Below, in pieces: positions 14,276 to 22,113 of a DNA stretch of 64,000 bases. Each line of letters begins with the position of its first letter. Position 1 is the stretch's first letter. The notes beneath the pieces are model-generated. The model searched no databases. It was given only the letters and a program-made list of their open reading frames with translations, and was not told the origin of the DNA. The position numbers were made by a program, and so were the translations under genes. The stretch comes from Kitasatospora sp. MMS16-BH015 (lineage in GTDB: Bacteria; Actinomycetota; Actinomycetes; Streptomycetales; Streptomycetaceae): positions 1,860,001-1,924,000 of the forward strand of contig NZ_CP025394.1 of NCBI RefSeq assembly GCF_002943525.1. The letters are read 5' to 3'.

Positions 14276-16690
14276 CTACGGCCGCACGCGCACGATCTGC
14301 GGATCGTGATCCGAAGCCTGCACGGCGAACTCCGAGTTCACGTGCACCACGTCGTACTGGACGTTGGTCAGCGCCGGGCTCACCAGCGTGTGGTCCAGCA
14401 CCTGCGAGTTGCCCTGGTACACGTAGGTGTACCGCTGGCTCGGGTACAGGTCGTTGACCAGGTCGCGCAGCACCCCACCACCCGTCAGGGTCTGCAGCGC
14501 GGGCGAGAACTGGTAGTCGTTGAAGTCGCCCAGCGAGACGATCTTCGCCTCCGGGTCGGCCGTCTCCAGCTTGCTCACGAAGGCGTTCTCCACCGCGGCC
14601 TGCTTGACCCGCTGCACCTCGGAGCTGCGGGTCGGCGCCTGGAAGCGGCTGTCGATGCCCTGGTCGCCACCCTTGCTGTTGAAGTGGTTGGCGATCACGA
14701 AGACCTTCTTGCCGCGGAAGCTGAACTGGCCCACCAGCGGCTTGCGGCTGGTCATCCAGGCCTCGTTGTTCGGGTCGATCCGGCCCGGCGAAGCGGTGAG
14801 CGCCACCGAGGCCCCGGTGCCGGCCACGTCCACGGCGGTGGTCGAGTCGCCGCCGGGGATGTCGGTGAAGGAGACCCGGGCCGGGTTGAAGAGGAAGACC
14901 TGGCGGATGTTGCCGTCCGGCTCGCCGCCGTCCTTGCCGTCCACCGGGTTGATCGAGCGCCACTCGTACGCCGGACCGCCCGCCGCCTTGACGGCGTCGA
15001 TGAACTTGCCGATGGTGACGCTCGCGTCCACCACGCCGTCGCCGGCCGGCCCGTTGTTGTCCTGGATCTCCTCCAGGGCCACCACGTCGGGCGCGCGCAG
15101 GTTGGTGACCACGCCCTGGGCCAGCTGCGCGAACTTGTCGTCCGGGTCGCCCGGGTCGAGGTTCTCGACGTTGTAGGTGGCGATGGTCAGGGTGCCGTCC
15201 GGCGCGGGGGCGGTGACCTCGCGCTGGAGGTGGTTGTCCTGGTAGCTGCCGACCGTGCCGGCCGCGATGGTGTAGCCGCCGAACTGGTTGTAGTCCAGCG
15301 GGCCCGCGGTGACGCCGAGCAGCTGGTCGCCGACGTTGGCGAGCGGCAGCTTGGCGCCCTGCGTCTGCACCATCAGGCGGCCCGAGTTGGGCGCCTGGTA
15401 GCCCAGGTAGAGCGCGCCGCCGCGGGTCGACTTCACGTCGCCCTTGCGGGCCTCGACCCAGAGCTCGTTGTACTTGTCGGTGGCCTGGACGACCTTGGTG
15501 TCCTTGACCTGGACGAGCATGCCCTCCAGCGACTCGTACTTGTCGAGCGCGTAGGTGTCGGGCTTGAGGGTCAGCCCGTCGATGCTGCCGCCGTTCGCGT
15601 CCGGGGCCAGCACGGCCGGGATGGAGGCGTCGTTCAGCACCACCGGCGCGGGCAGCGCGTTGCCCGAGGAGAGCACGGTGACGGCCGGGTTGCTCAGCTC
15701 GGTGACGGACTGGCTGCCCGAGGTGTAGGCCGGGTAGTACTCACTCACCTTGCCGGTCACCAGCACCGAGTCGCCGACCTTGACGGTCGGCACGGCGCTG
15801 CCGGTGTAGACGAAGATGCCCTCGCTGGTGGCCGGGTCGGCGTCCGGGTGGGTGTCCTGCAGCCAGAAGCCCTTGGTGCCGGAGGTGCGCAGGCCGGTGA
15901 CCACGCCGGGCACGCCGGTGACGACCTTGCCGGCCTCCGGGGAGAGGCGGGTGGTGCCCTGGATGTCGTGGATGCGCAGCGGGCCGGGCTCGGTCGGGCC
16001 GGTCGGGGTGCCGCCGAGGTCGACCGTCTCGCCGCGGCTGTTGACCGGGGTGGGGGTGCCGGCCTTGAGGTCGGCGGCGTTGTCGTCGGTGTCGGCCAGG
16101 CCGGCGGCCCGGGCCACCGAGGCGGTGTTGCCCGCGCCGGCGGCGGCCGCGCTGCCCTCGTGCACCACGGCGGTGCCGAAGCCGACCAGGTCCTTGACCC
16201 GGGCGTCGGCGGCGCAGTCGGCGGCGGTCTTGCAGCTGAGCGGGTCGGTGCCCTGGACCAGCGCGATGGTGCCGTTGGCGGCGGAGAGCGCGAGCGAGCC
16301 GGTGGCGTCCGGGGTCGGCAGGTCGACGGTGCCGCCGGCGCCGGCCGACTCACCGATCAGGTACCGGCCGCCGACCGGGATCGCACCGGTGAGCGGCGTG
16401 ACGGCCCACTGCGAGGTGGCGCCCGGGGTGCCGGAGATGTACTGGACGCTCCAGCCGGCCAGCCCGAAGGCGGCGCCGCCCTTGTTGGCCAGCTCGACGA
16501 AGTCGTTCTTGAGCACGGCGCCGGAGTTGCCGCCGCCGCCGTAGACCTCGGAGATGACGGCGTCGGCCGAGGGGGCCGCGACGGCGCCGGGCAGCGGGAC
16601 GAGGACCAGCGAGGCGGCGACGCCCGCGGGCAGGATCACCGCGCGCAGGACGGAACGACGGACACGGGCAGGCGGCTGGGGGTTGGTCAC
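14276..16690 (-). CDS. Secreted ExeM/NucH-family endonuclease with lamin-tail domain
   Basis: An 804-residue extracellular nuclease. After a signal peptide (about 1-38, ending VAAPSA) comes a lamin-tail-like domain (VISEVYGGGGNSG, NDFVELANKG, WSVQYIS; about 40-200), then an OB-fold domain (IHDIQGTTRLSP, VTGVPGVVTGL, GIFVYTG, VLVTGKVSEY; about 240-480). The C-terminal endonuclease/exonuclease/phosphatase domain has ATYNVENLD, VALEEIQDN, the His in VIANHFNSKGGD, SLGDFNDY and the final QASDHDPQIV. This is the classic ExeM/NucH order and size. It would degrade extracellular DNA or RNA. Secretion, size and length agree with the family. Confidence 0.92.
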   Translation of the reverse strand: MTNPQPPARVRRSVLRAVILPAGVAASLVLVPLPGAVAAPSADAVISEVYGGGGNSGAVLKNDFVELANKGGAAFGLAGWSVQYISGTPGATSQWAVTPLTGAIPVGGRYLIGESAGAGGTVDLPTPDATGSLALSAANGTIALVQGTDPLSCKTAADCAADARVKDLVGFGTAVVHEGSAAAAGAGNTASVARAAGLADTDDNAADLKAGTPTPVNSRGETVDLGGTPTGPTEPGPLRIHDIQGTTRLSPEAGKVVTGVPGVVTGLRTSGTKGFWLQDTHPDADPATSEGIFVYTGSAVPTVKVGDSVLVTGKVSEYYPAYTSGSQSVTELSNPAVTVLSSGNALPAPVVLNDASIPAVLAPDANGGSIDGLTLKPDTYALDKYESLEGMLVQVKDTKVVQATDKYNELWVEARKGDVKSTRGGALYLGYQAPNSGRLMVQTQGAKLPLANVGDQLLGVTAGPLDYNQFGGYTIAAGTVGSYQDNHLQREVTAPAPDGTLTIATYNVENLDPGDPDDKFAQLAQGVVTNLRAPDVVALEEIQDNNGPAGDGVVDASVTIGKFIDAVKAAGGPAYEWRSINPVDGKDGGEPDGNIRQVFLFNPARVSFTDIPGGDSTTAVDVAGTGASVALTASPGRIDPNNEAWMTSRKPLVGQFSFRGKKVFVIANHFNSKGGDQGIDSRFQAPTRSSEVQRVKQAAVENAFVSKLETADPEAKIVSLGDFNDYQFSPALQTLTGGGVLRDLVNDLYPSQRYTYVYQGNSQVLDHTLVSPALTNVQYDVVHVNSEFAVQASDHDPQIVRVRP

Positions 16691-17064
16691 CTGGGCAGGG
16701 CTCCTCAGAAGAGTTCTGACAGCACGTCACTCAAACCTGAGGAGACGGACCGTCACTCGGACGGGGCAAAGATACGCGCGTAGAAAATGACGCGACAAGA
16801 CTCCGTGCGTTAACTCTTGGCGGCCTCCGCTCCCCCGCCCTGCCTCGGTCCAAATATTTTCCAACACCAGAATCCACCAGATGCGGTTTCGGCCAAGCCG
16901 TCTCGAACTGGCCAAAACCCTTGCCGTTGACCTGATCCAGCCACTGTTCGACCTCTTGACGTGAGCCTGAAACGCCGCTGTCATATGTTGCATTCCGTTT
17001 GAACGCGTCGCTTTGCTTGCCTTCGTGTTCATCTCCGCCCACCCACACCTGCTGGAGCCCCACG
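16691..17064. other. 374-bp divergent intergenic region with two candidate promoters
   Basis: The stretch between the nuclease and the alpha-galactosidase is less GC-rich than its neighbours and holds no credible gene. On the minus strand TTGTCG and TATCTT (16793-16798 and 16769-16774, spacer 18) could serve the nuclease. On the plus strand TTGACG (16956-16961) and TCATAT (16981-16986, spacer 19) could serve the galactosidase. No clear sugar-repressor operator was found. Confidence 0.4.
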
Positions 17065-19203
17065 GTGCTGTCCCGCAGAACCACCGGATCCACCTGGCGC
17101 CGCCGAGCCGGCGCCGCCGTCACCTCGCTGGCCCTGCTGACCGGCGGCAGCGCGATCTCCGCGGCCGTCTCGCTGGTCACCGCCCCGCCCGCGATGGCCC
17201 TGGACAACGGCCTCGACCTGACCCCGCAGATGGGGTTCAACAACTGGAACTCCACCCACTGCCGGGCCGAGTTCAACGAGTCGATGGTCGAGGGCATCGC
17301 CGACATCTTCGTCAGCAAGGGCCTCAAGGCGGCCGGCTACCAGTACGTCAACATCGACGACTGCTGGGCCCTGCCGCAGCGCGACGCCGCCGGCAACCTC
17401 GTGCCCGACCCGGTGCGCTTCCCGCACGGGATCAAGGCCGTGGCCGACTACGTGCACGGCAAGGGCCTCAAGTTCGGCCTCTACTCCAGCGCCGGCAGCA
17501 AGACCTGCGACGTGCAGGGCTTCCCCGGCGGCCTGGGCCACGAGCAGCAGGACGCCAACCTGTGGGCCTCTTGGGGCGTGGACTACCTCAAGTACGACAA
17601 CTGCAACAACCAGGGCGTCGACGCCCAGCAGCGCTACAAGACGATGCGGGACGCACTGGCCGCCACCGGCCGCCCGATCCTGTTCTCGATCTGCGAGTGG
17701 GGCGCCAACTCGCCCTGGCAGTGGGGGCAGCCGGTCGGCAACTCCTGGCGCACCACGGGCGACATCAGCGACACCTGGCAGAGCATGATCGACATCGCTC
17801 ACCAGAACGAGGGCCTCGCCCCGTACTCGCGGATCGGCGCCTGGAACGACCCGGACATGCTGGAGGTCGGCAACGGCGGCATGACCGGCACCGAGTACCG
17901 CACCCACTTCAGCCTCTGGGCCGAGATGAACGCCCCGCTGCTGATCGGCAGCGACCTGCGCAGCGCGAGCCCCGAGACGCTGGCGATCCTCACCAACCAG
18001 GACGTCATCGCCGTCGACCAGGACAAGCTGGGCCGCCAAGGCACCGTGGTGCCCTCGGCCCCCGGCACCACGGTGATGACCAAGCCGCTGGCCGACGGCA
18101 GCCGCGCGGTAACCCTGACCAACGAGGGCTCCTACGCGACCACCGTCAGCGCCACGGTGGCCTCGCTGGGCATCGGCGGTGCCAAGCAGTACGCGACCAA
18201 GGACCTCTGGTCCAAGAAGACCGGCTCGGTCACGGACAAGGTCAGCGCGACCGTGCCCGGACACGGCACCGTGATGCTGAGGGTCACCCCGAACGGCCCG
18301 GTCCCGCCGCCGCACGGCATGACCGAGCTGAGCGACCTCTCCTGGCTCTCCGCCGACAACGGCTGGGGCCCGGCCGAGCGCGACCGCAGCAACGGCGACA
18401 CCGCCCTCGGCGACGGCCGCACCCTGGCCATCCGGGGCACCGGCTACGCCAAGGGCCTCGGGGTGCACGCCCCCAGCGACATCACCTACTTCCTGAACGG
18501 CGCCTGCCGTGACCTCACCACCGACGTGGGCGTGGACGACGAGGCGTACGGCAACGGGTCGGTGGAGTTCAAGGTCTACAAGGACGACCAACTGGTGGCC
18601 GACAGCGGCGTGGTGACCGGCAAGGACGCCGCCAAGCAGCTGCACGCCGACCTGACCGGCGGCCAGAAGCTGCGCCTGGTGGTCACCGACGGCGGCGACG
18701 GCACCAGCTGGGACCACGCCGACTGGGCCAACCCGCGGGTGGCCTGCGGCGCCGGCCCGGCCGCCGGGGTGCACGCCGTCTCCGACCTGACCTGGACCAA
18801 CGCCTCCAACGGCTGGGGCCCGGTCGAGAAGGACACCAGCAACGGCGAGAACGGCTCCGGTGACGGCGGTGCGATCACCATCAAGGGCGTCAAGTACGCC
18901 AAGGGCCTGGGCACCAACTCGTACAGCGAGATCACGTACTACATCGGCGGCACCTGCTCGACCCTCGCCACCGACGTGGGCGTGGACGACGAGGCCGGCC
19001 CGCTCGGCTCGGTGAACTTCCAGATCTACCGGGACGGCACCAAGCTGGCCGACAGCGGCCTGATGCGCACCGGCGACGCGGCCAAGCACCTCACCGCCGA
19101 CCTCACCGGCGGCGACGAGCTCCGCCTGGTGGTCACCGACGGCGGCAACGGCTCCAACTCCGACCACGGTGACTGGGCGGCTCCGCAGCTCACCTGCAGC
19201 TGA
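17065..19203 (+). CDS. Secreted GH27 alpha-galactosidase with two NPCBM domains
   Basis: A 712-residue secreted glycosidase that would release terminal alpha-galactose from plant polysaccharides or oligosaccharides. The signal peptide (about 1-45) contains RRRAGAAVTSLALLTGG. The catalytic (beta/alpha)8 barrel starts at LTPQMGFNNWNS and shows the nucleophile Asp in YLKYDNCNN and the acid/base Asp in SWRTTGDI, followed by an antiparallel beta domain. Two tandem NPCBM carbohydrate-binding modules follow (about residues 415-565 and 567-712), each with the pattern SDLxW, NGWGPxExD, YAKGLG and VGVDDEA. The GTG at 17065 with GGAG seven bases before is chosen; the ORF extends upstream with non-coding composition. 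Confidence 0.92.
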   Translation: MLSRRTTGSTWRRRAGAAVTSLALLTGGSAISAAVSLVTAPPAMALDNGLDLTPQMGFNNWNSTHCRAEFNESMVEGIADIFVSKGLKAAGYQYVNIDDCWALPQRDAAGNLVPDPVRFPHGIKAVADYVHGKGLKFGLYSSAGSKTCDVQGFPGGLGHEQQDANLWASWGVDYLKYDNCNNQGVDAQQRYKTMRDALAATGRPILFSICEWGANSPWQWGQPVGNSWRTTGDISDTWQSMIDIAHQNEGLAPYSRIGAWNDPDMLEVGNGGMTGTEYRTHFSLWAEMNAPLLIGSDLRSASPETLAILTNQDVIAVDQDKLGRQGTVVPSAPGTTVMTKPLADGSRAVTLTNEGSYATTVSATVASLGIGGAKQYATKDLWSKKTGSVTDKVSATVPGHGTVMLRVTPNGPVPPPHGMTELSDLSWLSADNGWGPAERDRSNGDTALGDGRTLAIRGTGYAKGLGVHAPSDITYFLNGACRDLTTDVGVDDEAYGNGSVEFKVYKDDQLVADSGVVTGKDAAKQLHADLTGGQKLRLVVTDGGDGTSWDHADWANPRVACGAGPAAGVHAVSDLTWTNASNGWGPVEKDTSNGENGSGDGGAITIKGVKYAKGLGTNSYSEITYYIGGTCSTLATDVGVDDEAGPLGSVNFQIYRDGTKLADSGLMRTGDAAKHLTADLTGGDELRLVVTDGGNGSNSDHGDWAAPQLTCS

Positions 19204-19221
19204 CTCCTCGGAGACGCCCTG

Positions 19222-19277
19222 GGGGCCTGTCTCATGATTCCCCCCCCGGGGGCGACGCGAATCATGAGACAGGCCCC
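19222..19277. repeat. Long perfect hairpin of unusual sequence (possible miniature element)
   Basis: Two perfect 19-base arms (19222-19240 and 19259-19277, each containing CCTGTCTCATGATTC or its complement) flank an 18-base C/G-rich loop. It sits directly before a conventional terminator hairpin. The non-GC-rich arm sequence resembles insertion-sequence ends more than a terminator. Confidence 0.7.
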
Positions 19278-19307
19278 GGGCCGCGACCGTCCCCCCGGTC
19301 GCGGCCC
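19278..19307. terminator. Bidirectional terminator between alpha-galactosidase and nickel permease
   Basis: GGGCCGCGACCG and its exact complement (12-bp stem) close a six-base loop in the gap between these convergent genes. Confidence 0.75.
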
Positions 19308-19331
19308 GCTCTTCTCGGGTCCGAGGACGGG

Positions 19332-20417
19332 TCAGTCCCGCAGGCCGGCCGACCACTTCTGCTCGACCTTGCCGAACTTCCAGAAGGCCATCGCCCCGGC
19401 CCAGGTGAGCACGAAGAGGCCGACGATCGCGTAGCCGACCAGGTTGAGGTCGAGCGAGGAGATCCAGCCGACCGGGCCGGTGGTGATGTCCAGCTTCTCG
19501 CCGAGCAGGCCGATCAGTTCGATCAGGCCGATCACCAGGGCGACCAGCACCGAGAGGCCGGTCACGGTGAGGTTGTAGTAGATCTTGCGGATCGGCTGGG
19601 AGAAGGCCCACTCGTAGGCGAAGTTCATGAACGAGCCGTCGATGGTGTCCAGCAGGCTCATCCCGGCCGCGAACAGCACGGGCAGCACCAGCAGCGCGTA
19701 CCAGGGCAGCGAGAAGGCCGCCGCGCCGCCGGCCAGCACCAGCAGCGAGACCTCGGTCGCGGTGTCGAAGCCCAGGCCGAAGAGCAGCCCGACCGGGTAC
19801 ATGTGCCAGGGCTTGGTGACGGCCCGGGTGACGCGGCCCAGGATGCGGTTCATGAAGCCGCGCTTCTCCAGCTGGCGCTCCAGCTCGGCCTCGTCGTACT
19901 CGCCGTCGCGCATCTTGCGGAAGACCTTGAGGATGCCGTTGAAGGCGCCCAGGTTGATCAGGCCGATCAGTAGCAGGAAGGTGCCGGAGACGCTGACCCC
20001 GATCAGGCCGGTGGTCCTGTGCAGCGAGGAGTCGTCCGACTCGACCTGGCCGGCCAGCGAGCGGATGCCGAAGGCGAGCAGCGCGCAGAGGCCGAAGACG
20101 ATCGAGGAGTGGCCGAGGGAGAACCAGAAGCCCACCGAGAGCGGGCGCTTGCCCTGGCCCATCAGCTTGCGGGTGGTGTTGTCGATGGCCGCGATGTGGT
20201 CGGCGTCGAAGGCGTGCCGCATGCCCAGGGTGTACGCGGTGAGGCCCATGCCCGCGCCGAAGACCTGGCCGCCGACCTGGTAGTGCTGCGGCGCGATGAC
20301 CGCCAGCAGGGTGACCCAGCCGATCACATGCAGGGCGAGCACGAAGCCGCCCATGCCGGCGAGGCGGATCCACTCCTCCCGGGTGAGCCGGTCGCGCAGG
20401 CGGACGGGGGCAGGCAT
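19332..20417 (-). CDS. NiCoT-family nickel/cobalt permease (HoxN/NixA type)
   Basis: A 361-residue membrane transporter. The family metal-binding signatures are present: GMRHAFDADHIAAIDNTTRKL in helix II, FSLGHSSIVF in helix III, LLFGLGFDTATEV and GMSLLDTIDG. Eight membrane helices are expected. It imports Ni2+ (and possibly Co2+) for enzymes such as urease, hydrogenase or Ni-superoxide dismutase. The ATG at 20417 is chosen over an upstream frame start. A near-perfect Nur box 55 bases upstream strongly supports nickel rather than cobalt as the physiological substrate, with repression when nickel is plentiful. Confidence 0.92.
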   Translation of the reverse strand: MPAPVRLRDRLTREEWIRLAGMGGFVLALHVIGWVTLLAVIAPQHYQVGGQVFGAGMGLTAYTLGMRHAFDADHIAAIDNTTRKLMGQGKRPLSVGFWFSLGHSSIVFGLCALLAFGIRSLAGQVESDDSSLHRTTGLIGVSVSGTFLLLIGLINLGAFNGILKVFRKMRDGEYDEAELERQLEKRGFMNRILGRVTRAVTKPWHMYPVGLLFGLGFDTATEVSLLVLAGGAAAFSLPWYALLVLPVLFAAGMSLLDTIDGSFMNFAYEWAFSQPIRKIYYNLTVTGLSVLVALVIGLIELIGLLGEKLDITTGPVGWISSLDLNLVGYAIVGLFVLTWAGAMAFWKFGKVEQKWSAGLRD

Positions 20418-20471
20418 GGCGGGGTCCTTCCAGCAGGCAACCGGGTCATCCTTCCCTCCTTCGGGGGGTAG

Positions 20472-20488
20472 TTGCAAGTTATTCGCAA
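20472..20488. promoter_or_regulatory. Nur box (nickel-uptake regulator operator)
   Basis: TTGCAAGTTATTCGCAA fits the streptomycete Nur motif tTGCaa-N5-ttGCAA with one mismatch and a longer AGTTGC/GCAACT dyad. It lies between the nickel permease and the divergent peptide transporter, 55 bases before the permease start. Confidence 0.7.
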
Positions 20489-20609
20489 CTACAAGCCCCC
20501 CTCAGTGCTGCCGCCGCGCCCGGCCGGGCCGATGGACCACGAATCAGCCGTACTTGCGGGATAAAGTCCACTATTGTCCGACTTTCTCCCGACCCGCAGA
20601 GGCTGCACC

Positions 20610-22094
20610 GTGCTCGACAGCGCCGACACCCAGCGGCCGGAGGCCCCAGGGCTCGACCGGTCGTTCTTCGGTCACCCCAGGGGGCTGCTGACCCTCTTCG
20701 GCACCGAGACCTGGGAGCGGTTCTCCTTCCTCGGCATGCAGGCGATCCTCGCGCTCTACTTCGCCGCGAGCACCGCCGACGGCGGCCTGGGGATGGCCAA
20801 GAACACCGCCTCCTCGGTGGTCGCCGCCTACGGCACGCTGGTCTACCTGCTCTCCGTGGTCGGCGGCTGGCTGGCCGACCGGGTGCTCGGCTCCTACCGG
20901 GCGGTGCTGTACGGCGGGGTGCTGATCGCCTGCGGCCACTACACGATGGCGGTGCCCACCACCGCGACCACCTGGCTGGGCCTGGGGCTGATCATCGTGG
21001 GCACCGGCTTCCTCAAGCCCAACGTCTCCACCATGGTCGGGCAGCTGTACGCCACCGAGGACCAGCGGCGCGACGCCGGCTTCGCCCTCTACTACATGGG
21101 CATCAACATCGGCGCCTTCCTCGGCCCGCTGATCAGCGGCTGGCTCGGCCAGAACCGGGGCTGGCACTGGGGCTTCTCCGCCGCCGCGCTCGGCATGACC
21201 TTCGGCATCGCCCAGTACCTGCTCGGCCGCCGGGGCCTGGTGCGCAGCGGCCCGGTGCACCCGCTGGGCGCTGCCGAGCGCACCCGCTACCTGACCCGCA
21301 GCCTGTTCGGGGCGGCGGCGGTGGCCGCGCTCGGCCTGCTGCTGTGGGCCGTCGGCTGGCTCACCCTCAGCCGGGGCGTGGACGCGATCACCCTGGTCTC
21401 GGTGCTGGCCCCGGCCGTCTACTTCTGGGTGATGTTCCGCAGCCCCGAGGTCAGCGCCGCCGAACGCGGACGGCTGCGGCCGTACCTGGTGCTCTTCCTC
21501 GCCTCGGTGGTCTTCAACCTGGTGCTCTTCTCCTCCTACACCACCCTCGCCTTCCTGGCCCTGGACCACGTGGACAACACCGTCTTCGGCTGGACCTTCC
21601 CCTCCAGCTGGTGGCAGTCGGTGCTCGGCGTGATCGAGGTGCTGGCCGCCCCGCTGGTGGCCGGCCTCTGGGCCCGGCTCGGCAGCCGACAGCCGCACGC
21701 CTCCCGCAAGATCGCCTACTCGCTCTTCGCCGGCGGCGCCGCCTTCCTGGTGCTGGTGCTGCCCACCGCCGGGCGCAGCGGCGAGTACCGGGTGGCCGCG
21801 CTCTGGCTGGTCGGCTGCTACCTCTTCATGGGCCTCGGCGACATCCTGCTCGAGACCACCGGCATGTCGGCCACCACCAAGCTGGCCCCGCGTCACTTCG
21901 CCAGCCAGACCATGGCCCTCTGGTTCCTCTCGCTCGCCCTCGCCCAGGGCGTCTCCGCCCAGCTGGTCCGCCTCTACGGCGAGATCCCGGACGCCGCCTA
22001 CTACGGCTCGATCGGCGTCTTCGCCGTGCTCTGCGGCCTGCTGCTGTGGAGCCTGCTGCCCTGGATGCGCCGCACCATGCACCCCGTCCACTGA
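20610..22094 (+). CDS. POT-family proton-coupled oligopeptide transporter
   Basis: A 494-residue MFS-fold transporter for di- and tripeptides. The POT signature is near the N-terminus (GTETWERFSFLGMQAILALYF, matching ExxERFxxxG), followed by LSVVGGWLADRVLGSYRAV, FLKPNVSTMVGQLY and GFALYYMGINIGAFLGPLISG, the second family block. Twelve to fourteen helices are expected. The GTG at 20610 with an AGAGG site is preferred over TTG 20574. Only 19 bases separate it from the following X-Pro-peptidase-like hydrolase gene, so import and peptide cleavage are probably expressed together. Confidence 0.9.
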   Translation: MLDSADTQRPEAPGLDRSFFGHPRGLLTLFGTETWERFSFLGMQAILALYFAASTADGGLGMAKNTASSVVAAYGTLVYLLSVVGGWLADRVLGSYRAVLYGGVLIACGHYTMAVPTTATTWLGLGLIIVGTGFLKPNVSTMVGQLYATEDQRRDAGFALYYMGINIGAFLGPLISGWLGQNRGWHWGFSAAALGMTFGIAQYLLGRRGLVRSGPVHPLGAAERTRYLTRSLFGAAAVAALGLLLWAVGWLTLSRGVDAITLVSVLAPAVYFWVMFRSPEVSAAERGRLRPYLVLFLASVVFNLVLFSSYTTLAFLALDHVDNTVFGWTFPSSWWQSVLGVIEVLAAPLVAGLWARLGSRQPHASRKIAYSLFAGGAAFLVLVLPTAGRSGEYRVAALWLVGCYLFMGLGDILLETTGMSATTKLAPRHFASQTMALWFLSLALAQGVSAQLVRLYGEIPDAAYYGSIGVFAVLCGLLLWSLLPWMRRTMHPVH

Positions 22095-22113
22095 CGCCCC
22101 GCCGGGAGCTCCG

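Noticed and set aside
14306-16783. 825-codon plus-strand open frame opposite the nuclease
   Set aside because: It is antisense to the ExeM/NucH gene and has a Val/Gly/Arg-rich, domain-free translation typical of a shadow frame.
17029-20373. 1114-codon minus-strand open frame across the galactosidase and permease
   Set aside because: It runs through a terminator region and is out of frame with both real genes; no domain is visible.
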